Shown here: positions 1-4,373 of the stretch, in pieces | How positions within the stretch are numbered: the stretch's first letter is position 1 | Layout: each line of letters starts with the position of its first letter | Program-made: the position numbers and the translations under genes | Assembly (NCBI GenBank): GCA_040400875.1 | Contig: JBBAPK010000071.1 | Span: 1-5,115, forward strand | Reading direction: 5' to 3' | DNA: 5,115 nt | Source: PBB1 sp040400875 | GTDB lineage: Bacteria > Pseudomonadota > Gammaproteobacteria > Burkholderiales > Burkholderiaceae_C | Notes under the pieces: generated by a model | Told to the model about the DNA's origin: nothing | The model's database searches: none | The model's input: only the letters and a program-made list of their open reading frames with translations

Positions 1-2
1 CC

Positions 3-266
3 ACCGCGGGCAGCCCGAGCAAGACCTGCCTGAGCAGCAACACCCGCGTGGCCACGGGCACCGGCACGCTCACCGGCATCACCCGCGACGTGGCCGAGAA
101 GATCTGGTACCGCGCGCTGACGGTCTACATGACCTCGAGCACCAACTACGCCGCCGCGCGCGTGGCCACCATCAATGCAGCCACCGACCTCTACGGTGCG
201 ACGTCTGTCCAAACCAATGCAGTCAAGGCCGCGTGGTCGGCGGTGCTGGTCAACGGCTCCGACTGA
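3..266 (+). CDS. M4 (thermolysin-family) metallopeptidase, C-terminal end (5' truncated by window)
   Basis: The frame is open from the first full codon at position 3 to a TGA at 264-266, giving the last 87 residues of a longer protein. The segment GITRDVAEKIWYRALTVYM, followed by SSTNYAAAR, an alanine-rich helix, ATDLYG and a final AAWSAVLVN, matches the all-helical C-terminal domain of thermolysin/vibriolysin-type peptidases (Peptidase_M4_C). In that family this domain completes the active-site cleft; these are secreted zinc endopeptidases made with a propeptide. The HExxH zinc motif, the third zinc ligand and the catalytic His lie upstream of the window and cannot be checked. The protein ends straight after the M4 domain, with no appended secretion or binding domain. 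A GTG at 48 is only an internal codon. The family call is firm; activity and exact subtype are not visible. An intrinsic terminator follows 33 bases downstream. Confidence 0.9.
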   Translation, partial: TAGSPSKTCLSSNTRVATGTGTLTGITRDVAEKIWYRALTVYMTSSTNYAAARVATINAATDLYGATSVQTNAVKAAWSAVLVNGSD

Positions 267-299
267 CGGCAGCGCATACAAAGCACTGCACACAGACAG

Positions 300-337
300 G
301 CCGGGCCATGCCAAGCATGACCCGGCTTTGTCGTTTT
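300..337 (+). terminator. Rho-independent terminator after the M4 peptidase gene
   Basis: Bases 300-311 pair with 315-326 to make a 12-bp GC-rich stem with a single C-A mismatch (306/320) and a three-base CAA loop. It is followed by TTTGTCGTTTT at 327-337. The stem can be lengthened at its base by 295-299 pairing with 327-332 around one bulge. Position, 33 bases after the stop codon, and the T-rich tail fit termination of the M4 transcript. It also insulates rhlE from read-through. Confidence 0.85.
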
Positions 338-396
338 AAGGCGGCTGAGCGCTTCAATCGGCGAATCAGCCGGTGGTTTGGGGTGCTGTCGAGGGC

Positions 397-422
397 TTGA
401 GATCAGTATCAACCCTTAGAAT
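397..422 (+). promoter_or_regulatory. Weak sigma70-like promoter candidate for rhlE
   Basis: TTGAGA at 397-402 and TAGAAT at 417-422 each differ by one base from the -35 and -10 consensus. The spacer is only 14 bases, shorter than the usual 16-18, so either the -35 is poor or the match is chance. The -10 element is the stronger half. If used, transcription would start near 429 and give a leader of about 145 bases before the rhlE ATG. Confidence 0.25.
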
Positions 423-430
423 CGCATCCA

Positions 431-457
431 GCGCCACGGCTCCAGTCATCGTGGCGC
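431..457. repeat. Perfect 8-bp inverted repeat in the rhlE leader
   Basis: GCGCCACG at 431-438 is exactly complementary to CGTGGCGC at 450-457, with an 11-base loop between them. No T-run follows, so it is not a standard intrinsic terminator. It starts just after the candidate promoter, so in RNA it would form a hairpin at the extreme 5' end of the rhlE message. As DNA it could instead be an operator. Its role is unknown. Confidence 0.5.
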
Positions 458-572
458 GGTCGATTCCGACACCTTGAACCCCTCGCGCCTTCCGACTGGT
501 GTGCTCCTTGCGGGCAACAGCAGGCCGCGAACCACAGCCCCGCTGGCGCAAGCCCGAGGGCTCTCATCCCAA

Positions 573-1919
573 ATGAATTTTTCTGACCTCGGCCTGGCCG
601 AGCCCTTGTTGCGTGCCGTCACCGAATACGGCTACACCACCCCCACCCCCATTCAGGCGCAGGCGATTCCGGTCGTGCTCGGCGGCGGCGACCTGCTCGG
701 CGGCGCCCAGACCGGCACCGGCAAGACGGCCGGCTTCACGCTGCCCATGCTGCACCGGCTGATGGAAAAGCCCGCCGTGCGTGACGCCAAGGGTCGGCTG
801 CCGATCCGCGCGTTGATCCTCACGCCCACACGCGAGCTCGCCGCACAGGTCGAAGAAAGCGTTCGCACCTACGGCAAATACAGCAAGCTCACCAGCATGG
901 TGATGTTTGGCGGCGTGGGCATGCAGCCGCAGATCGACCGCCTGCGCAAGGGCGTCGACATTCTGGTGGCCACGCCCGGCCGCTTGCTCGACCACCACCA
1001 GCAGCGCACGCTGGATCTGAGCCACATCGAGATCTTTGTGCTCGATGAGGCCGACCGCATGCTCGACATGGGCTTCATCCACGACATCAAGAAGGTGCTG
1101 GCCATCGTGCCGGCGCAAAAGCAAAGCCTGCTGTTTTCAGCCACCTTCAGCGACGAGATCAAGGCGCTGGCCGACCGCCTGCTCAACAAGCCAGCGCTGA
1201 TCGAAGTGGCCAGGCGCAACCAGACCAACGACAGCATCGTGCAGAAGATCCATCCGGTCGGACGCGAGATGAAGAAAGACCTGCTCGCGCACCTGATCAA
1301 GTCCAACGACTGGGACCAGGTGCTGGTGTTCACCCGCATGAAAAGCGGCGCCAACAAGCTGGTCGAATTCCTTGAAAAGCAGGGCATCAGCGCGATGGCC
1401 ATCCACGGCAACAAGAGCCAGGCCGCGCGCACCAAGGCGCTGGCCGAGTTCAAGACCGGCGACCTCACGGTGCTGGTGGCCACCGACATCGCCGCGCGCG
1501 GCATCGACATCGACCAACTGCCGCACGTGGTCAATTTCGAGCTGCCCAACGTGCCCGAAGACTACGTGCACCGTATCGGCCGCACCGGCCGCGCGGGCTC
1601 GACCGGCGAGGCGGTGTCTCTGGTGTGCGTGGATGAAAACGGCTTCCTGCGCGACATCGAGCGGCTCATCAAGCACGAGATCCCGAAGGAAATCATCGAA
1701 GGCTTCGCACCGCCTGCAGGCGAGAAGCCCGAGCCCATCGTGCTCGGCCGCATGGTGATCGGTGAAGGCGCCGGTCGCGGCTTTCGCCCGAGCGGCGGCG
1801 GTGGTCGCCCCGGTGGTGGTGGCGGTGGCGGCGGAAGGGGCGGCCCCCCACGTTCGGGTTCCGGCGGCGGGCGCGGCGGTCCGTCGTCAGGTCCGCGCTC
1901 GGGTCCGCCCAAGCGCTGA
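573..1919 (+). CDS. rhlE: RhlE-family ATP-dependent DEAD-box RNA helicase
   Basis: This is a 448-residue cytoplasmic RNA helicase that uses ATP to unwind short RNA duplexes. The RhlE group acts in ribosome assembly and RNA turnover. Visible motifs in order: Q motif around residues 21-33 with Gln28; motif I AQTGTGKT (45-52); PTRELA (85-90); TPGR (134-137); DEAD (158-161); SAT (189-191); motif V around ATDIAARGID (303-312); motif VI HRIGRTGR (333-340). The opening MNFSDLGL and the GGDLLGGAQTGTGKT context are typical of RhlE. A low-complexity Gly/Arg/Pro/Ser tail follows from about residue 397 to the end; such basic tails usually help bind RNA. The ATG at 573 is chosen because family similarity begins exactly there and GAGGG lies 12 bases upstream. 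The TTG at 474, in the same frame, would add 33 residues unlike the family. The gene is transcribed alone and converges on the dioxygenase gene. Every catalytic motif is intact. Confidence 0.95.
   Translation: MNFSDLGLAEPLLRAVTEYGYTTPTPIQAQAIPVVLGGGDLLGGAQTGTGKTAGFTLPMLHRLMEKPAVRDAKGRLPIRALILTPTRELAAQVEESVRTYGKYSKLTSMVMFGGVGMQPQIDRLRKGVDILVATPGRLLDHHQQRTLDLSHIEIFVLDEADRMLDMGFIHDIKKVLAIVPAQKQSLLFSATFSDEIKALADRLLNKPALIEVARRNQTNDSIVQKIHPVGREMKKDLLAHLIKSNDWDQVLVFTRMKSGANKLVEFLEKQGISAMAIHGNKSQAARTKALAEFKTGDLTVLVATDIAARGIDIDQLPHVVNFELPNVPEDYVHRIGRTGRAGSTGEAVSLVCVDENGFLRDIERLIKHEIPKEIIEGFAPPAGEKPEPIVLGRMVIGEGAGRGFRPSGGGGRPGGGGGGGGRGGPPRSGSGGGRGGPSSGPRSGPPKR
1787..1908 (+). repeat. GGN-rich low-complexity tract encoding the RhlE Gly/Arg tail
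   Basis: This part of rhlE is dominated by GGN triplets, densest at about 1792-1845, and encodes runs such as GGGGRPGGGGGGGGRGG. Runs of GG and GGG on the + strand could allow G-quadruplex formation and replication slippage in multiples of three bases. The reading frame stays open throughout, so the tract here encodes a continuous tail. Confidence 0.75.
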
Positions 1920-1931
1920 TCGGGCACCCAA

Positions 1932-1956
1932 GCGCAGCGCGGTCAACGTGCTGCGC
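1932..1956. terminator. Hairpin between convergent genes, possible bidirectional transcription end
   Basis: Bases 1932-1941 pair with 1947-1956 to form a 10-bp stem that is all Watson-Crick except one G-T pair (1939/1949), with a five-base GTCAA loop. It lies in the 47-base gap between the rhlE stop and the stop of the opposing dioxygenase gene, where a shared terminator is expected. There is no real T-run on either side, so it may act as a 3'-end stabilising hairpin or with Rho, and not as a classical intrinsic terminator. Confidence 0.45.
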
Positions 1957-1966
1957 GCGCAGCGGC

Positions 1967-2791
1967 TCAGTCGAATCGCCGCTCGCGCAGCCACTTGGTG
2001 GCCACCCATTTTTCGCCCTCGATGACCGGAGATCCGCCGTGCAGGGTGCGGGTCGAGGGGTGGGGTCGGTCATAGCTGAAGAAGACAGCGTTGCCCTTGA
2101 TCGGCACGACTTCGAATTCGACATCGGGAAACACCGTGCCGCCGCCTTTCACCGGTGAGTTGAGGTACATCACCAGACTGGCCACGCGCTGGCCGCCGCG
2201 CTTGAGCACCGGCACCGTGCCGGGCTGCTCTGGGTCGAAGTAGTCGTAGTGCGGCTTGTATTCGGCGCCGGGGCTGTAGTGCAGCACCTGCAAGCCTTCG
2301 CCGTTTTCGATCGGCCAATTGAACATCTCGGCGATGCGCTGCTCGATGCGCGCGCACAGCGGGTTTTCCTCGCGGCCGAAGAACATGCCCTCGCTGGTGC
2401 GAGCCCGGTGGACTTCGCCGCTGCCAGTGCTCAAGCGCACCGTCTCGGAACGAGACAGTCTTGGCCGAGCCAGCGCTATCAGTTCGTCGCACTCGTCATG
2501 GCTGAGCAAGCCGCTGAGCACGATGACGCACGGCTTGGCCATGCGCGAGACCACCTGTGCCCCATGGGCCGAGGTCGTCAATTCAGGAACGCGTACGGCA
2601 GGGGGCAGGTCGGCCAGATGCGGCAGCTCGACGGTCGGGCTGCGCAGCACCTCTTCAAGCACACGGCCGGCTGCCGGTGCGGCCCAGCCACTGGCCAGCA
2701 TCGAGGTCAACAGCTGCCCAGGCTCATGGCCCAGCGCGGTCTGCTCGACGATCCAGCGTCGCAGCCCAGAAGTGACTTCAGAGCCAGCCAT
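1967..2791 (-). CDS. 2-oxoglutarate/Fe(II)-dependent dioxygenase, prolyl 4-hydroxylase alpha-subunit-like
   Basis: The 274-residue protein carries a P4Hc-type double-stranded beta-helix fold in its C-terminal two thirds. Enzymes of this class couple oxidation of 2-oxoglutarate to hydroxylation of a substrate, in many cases a prolyl residue. The iron ligands are readable: His181 and Asp183 in PHYDYFDP, and distal His251 in LHGGSPV. Lys261 (GEKWVATKW) is placed to bind the 2-oxoglutarate carboxylate. ASLVMYLN (204-211) and GGGTVFP (216-222) are standard core strands. Residues 1 to about 85 lie outside the catalytic domain and look helical (for example LRRWIVEQTALGHEPGQLL); their function is not recognised. 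No signal peptide is seen, so the enzyme is probably cytoplasmic. The ATG at 2791 lies 11 bases after the yaaA stop, with only a weak GAG as ribosome site, which suggests translational coupling. The substrate cannot be told from sequence; peptidyl proline in a protein is the family default. Confidence 0.9.
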   Translation of the reverse strand: MAGSEVTSGLRRWIVEQTALGHEPGQLLTSMLASGWAAPAAGRVLEEVLRSPTVELPHLADLPPAVRVPELTTSAHGAQVVSRMAKPCVIVLSGLLSHDECDELIALARPRLSRSETVRLSTGSGEVHRARTSEGMFFGREENPLCARIEQRIAEMFNWPIENGEGLQVLHYSPGAEYKPHYDYFDPEQPGTVPVLKRGGQRVASLVMYLNSPVKGGGTVFPDVEFEVVPIKGNAVFFSYDRPHPSTRTLHGGSPVIEGEKWVATKWLRERRFD

Positions 2792-2802
2792 CGCTCGGCC
2801 GC

Positions 2803-3585
2803 TCAGGCCTTGCGCCGAAACACCAGCCGCTGCTCATCACTGGCCTCGGCGACGTGGGCATAGCCTTCAAGGTCGAAGTCCTGCAAGCCCTGCGGCGTGC
2901 GCAATCGATGCGTGATGGCGAACCTGGCCATCAGCCCGCGCGCGCGCTTGGCGTGAAAGCTGATGACCTTGTACTGACCGGCCTTCCAGTCCTCGAACAC
3001 GCACTCGACGATGCGCGGCTTGAGCCAGCGGCTGGCGGCGGTGGGCCGAACCGCCTTGAAGTACTCCTGCGAGGCCAGGTTGACGATCACCGGCGAGGCG
3101 TCGGACTGCAAGCGCTCGTTGATGTGGCCAGCCAGCGTGTCGCCCCAAAAGGCATAGAGGTTCTTGCCGCGCGCGTTGTCGAGCGCGGTGCCCATCTCGA
3201 GCCGATACGGCTGCATGCGGTCGAGCGGGCGCAGCACGCCGTACAGGCCCGACAGGATCAGCAGGTGCTGCTGCGCCCATTGCAGGTCTTCTTCAGACAG
3301 CGAGGCTGCGTCCAGGCCTTCGTACACGTCGCCGTTGAAGGCGAGCACGGCCGGCTTGCTGTTGCTGTCGGTAAATCGCTGGCTCCACACGCCGTAGCGG
3401 GCCACATTGAGCGCGGCCAGCGGATCAGACAAGTCCATCAGCGCGGCGATCTCGGCCGGGCTCTTGGTCTTGAGGATGTCGATCAGCTCGGCCGAGCTCG
3501 CCACGAACTGCGGCGTGGTCGATTGAGTGCCCTTGGACGGGGTCTCGTAGTCGAGCGATTTGGCGGGAGACAGTACGAACAGCAT
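2803..3585 (-). CDS. yaaA: YaaA / DUF328 peroxide-stress protein
   Basis: From the ATG at 3585 the product is 260 residues, close to the 258 of E. coli YaaA. Family landmarks are present: N-terminal MLFVLSPAKSLDYE (1-14), FNGDVYEGL (83-91), LSGLYGVLRPLD (111-122), PYRLEMGT (126-133), NLYAFWGD (142-149), VNLASQEYFKAV (168-179) and VISFHAKRARGLMARF (207-222). In E. coli, YaaA is induced under H2O2 stress through OxyR and lowers intracellular unincorporated iron, limiting Fenton damage to DNA and proteins; its biochemical activity there includes DNA binding. That role is inferred here from homology. The frame extends upstream to a TTG at 3639, but those 18 extra residues precede the universal MLFVLSPAK start. 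No strong Shine-Dalgarno sequence is visible before the chosen ATG. It heads an apparent two-gene operon with the dioxygenase and diverges from the lipoprotein gene. Confidence 0.95.
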   Translation of the reverse strand: MLFVLSPAKSLDYETPSKGTQSTTPQFVASSAELIDILKTKSPAEIAALMDLSDPLAALNVARYGVWSQRFTDSNSKPAVLAFNGDVYEGLDAASLSEEDLQWAQQHLLILSGLYGVLRPLDRMQPYRLEMGTALDNARGKNLYAFWGDTLAGHINERLQSDASPVIVNLASQEYFKAVRPTAASRWLKPRIVECVFEDWKAGQYKVISFHAKRARGLMARFAITHRLRTPQGLQDFDLEGYAHVAEASDEQRLVFRRKA

Positions 3586-3694
3586 GGTCAATAGACGAGG
3601 AGTCGCAAATGAACGGTAAATGCGGCGCACTCTAGCCAAACACCCCGTGCGCCGTGGTGCTCCACTGGGGTCACGTTACTACGGCTTGGAGATC
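3586..3694. promoter_or_regulatory. Divergent intergenic region between yaaA and the lipoprotein gene
   Basis: These 109 bases must hold the start signals for both the leftward yaaA operon and the rightward lipoprotein gene. I see only poor promoter matches, such as a TAGAGT -10-like hexamer on the minus strand at 3629-3634 with no good -35. No convincing regulator-binding dyad stands out, and I could not identify an OxyR-type site by eye. Assignment rests on gene orientation. Confidence 0.4.
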
Positions 3695-4213
3695 ATGAAA
3701 CGCGCTCTCGTTGTGCTGTGTGTGCTGTGCCTCGCAGCCTGCGCCACGCCACAGACGAAACGGGTGACCGAGGTGGCCGCCACGCCGCTCAATGACCTCA
3801 ATTTGAACCAGACGCCGATCCCCGAGCCTTTGGTCAAGGCACGCGAGCACCCCTATCGCGAGCCCGATGACCCCGGTTGCGCCGGGCTGGCTGAAGAAAT
3901 CGAGCAGCTCGATGAGTTGCTCGGGCCGGACATGGACGCGCCGCGAGAAAAACGCAGCCAAGACCTCATCGATCGCGGATCCGACATGGCCAGCGACGCC
4001 GCCATGAACGCCTTCAAGGGCGTGACCGAGGGCGTGGTGCCGTTTCGCAGCTGGGTGCGCAAGCTCAGCGGCGCCGAGCGCCATTCGAGCAAGGTCTCGT
4101 CAGCCTTGGCCGCCGGCAAGGTGCGCCGAGGCTTTTTGAAAGGCGTGCGCATCACACGCGGCTGCCATATCGACCCACCGGCGGCCACATCACAGGCAGC
4201 GCCCGAAAAATGA
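3695..4213 (+). CDS. Uncharacterised small lipoprotein
   Basis: The 172-residue product begins with a lipoprotein signal peptide: basic MKR, a hydrophobic stretch (4-14) and lipobox LAAC (13-16), so Cys16 should be lipidated. Residue 17 is Ala, not Asp, which under the usual Gram-negative rule favours the outer membrane. The mature part is hydrophilic, with an acidic segment AEEIEQLDELLG (66-77), an alanine/glycine-containing stretch around 95-115, and a basic tail with PFRSWVRKLSGAERH (116-130) and VRRGFLKGVRITRGC (143-157). Two cysteines, Cys62 and Cys157, could form a disulfide in the periplasm. I recognise the general PFR..VR.LSGAER tail as resembling hypothetical proteobacterial lipoproteins, but no function is known to me. 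An in-frame ATG at 3620 would add 25 residues before the signal peptide; the ATG at 3695 gives a normal one, with GGAG only three bases upstream. No partner gene is apparent, and a terminator follows. Confidence 0.8.
   Translation: MKRALVVLCVLCLAACATPQTKRVTEVAATPLNDLNLNQTPIPEPLVKAREHPYREPDDPGCAGLAEEIEQLDELLGPDMDAPREKRSQDLIDRGSDMASDAAMNAFKGVTEGVVPFRSWVRKLSGAERHSSKVSSALAAGKVRRGFLKGVRITRGCHIDPPAATSQAAPEK
3712..3729 (+). repeat. 9-bp exact tandem duplication in the lipoprotein signal peptide
   Basis: TGTGCTGTG occurs twice back to back (3712-3720, 3721-3729). It produces the repeated tripeptide VLC-VLC (residues 7-12) in the hydrophobic core of the signal peptide, so a copy change would lengthen or shorten that core by three residues without shifting the frame. 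Confidence 0.7.
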
Positions 4214-4235
4214 GTGGCTTGGCCTGCTGAGCGGC

Positions 4236-4256
4236 ACCCCCTTTGTTGGGGGTTTT
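4236..4256 (+). terminator. Probable rho-independent terminator after the lipoprotein gene
   Basis: ACCCCC at 4236-4241 pairs with GGGGGT at 4248-4253 around a six-base TTTGTT loop, followed by TTT. It lies 22 bases after the lipoprotein stop. An alternative pairing, GCACCC at 4234-4239 with GGGTGC at 4257-4262, competes for the left arm, so two folds are possible. The T-run is short, making this a moderate rather than strong call. Confidence 0.6.
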
Positions 4257-4266
4257 GGGTGCGAGG

Positions 4267-4283
4267 GGTCGTCAAACACGACC
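4267..4283. promoter_or_regulatory. 17-bp perfect dyad upstream of the S8 protease, possible operator
   Basis: GGTCGT at 4267-4272 and ACGACC at 4278-4283 are exact reverse complements around a CAAAC centre. The site is about 90 bases before the S8 start codon and is not followed by a T-run. Its symmetry and size suit a dimeric repressor or activator site, but no family is recognised, and a weak RNA hairpin is the alternative reading. Confidence 0.3.
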
Positions 4284-4360
4284 AGTATGTGTACCCTCCA
4301 AAAATCCGCTTCCCTGAGCAGCCTCATGGCAGCCGGGCTTGCGCGCCTTGATCGACATTC

Positions 4361-4365
4361 AGGAG
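4361..4365 (+). promoter_or_regulatory. Strong ribosome binding site for the S8 protease
   Basis: AGGAG lies 8 bases before the ATG at 4374, a near-ideal spacing. It decides the start in favour of 4374 over an in-frame ATG at 4287, and the 4374 start also gives a normal signal peptide. Confidence 0.85.
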
Positions 4366-4373
4366 TACACCCC

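Larger units (their letters stand above)
267..572. other. Intergenic region between the M4 peptidase and rhlE (306 bases)
   Basis: This stretch holds no convincing gene. From left to right it contains the M4 terminator (300-337), a long-looped 7-bp inverted repeat (CGGCTGA at 342-348 with TCAGCCG at 366-372), a weak sigma70-like promoter candidate (397-422), a perfect 8-bp inverted repeat (431-438 with 450-457), and a GAGGG Shine-Dalgarno candidate at 556-560. The rhlE frame is open upstream to a TTG at 474, but residues encoded from there do not resemble the start of any DEAD-box helicase. I therefore read 423-572 as untranslated leader. Confidence 0.6.

Noticed and set aside
342..372. 7-bp inverted repeat with a 17-base loop after the M4 terminator
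   Set aside because: The loop is long, the stem short and no T-run follows; in GC-rich DNA such a match is likely chance.
474..572. TTG start that would extend RhlE by 33 residues
   Set aside because: The extra residues do not resemble RhlE N-termini, no ribosome site precedes the TTG, and family similarity begins exactly at the ATG at 573.
564..1124. 186-codon open frame on the minus strand within rhlE
   Set aside because: It is antisense to the helicase motifs, and its His/Ala/Gln-rich composition is typical of an antisense high-GC frame.
2249..2863. 204-codon open frame on the + strand opposite the dioxygenase
   Set aside because: It is a shadow of the dioxygenase gene, whose iron-binding residues show that the minus strand is the coding one.
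2854..3594. 246-codon open frame on the + strand opposite yaaA
   Set aside because: It is antisense to a clearly conserved gene, is rich in Arg, His, Gln and Val as expected of a high-GC shadow frame, and shows no family motif.
3586..3639. TTG start that would extend YaaA by 18 residues
   Set aside because: The conserved YaaA start MLFVLSPAK begins at the ATG at 3585, and the resulting 260 residues match the family length.
4287..4373. In-frame upstream ATG adding 29 residues to the S8 protease
   Set aside because: A near-ideal AGGAG precedes the ATG at 4374, which also gives a normal signal peptide; the upstream start would bury the signal sequence.
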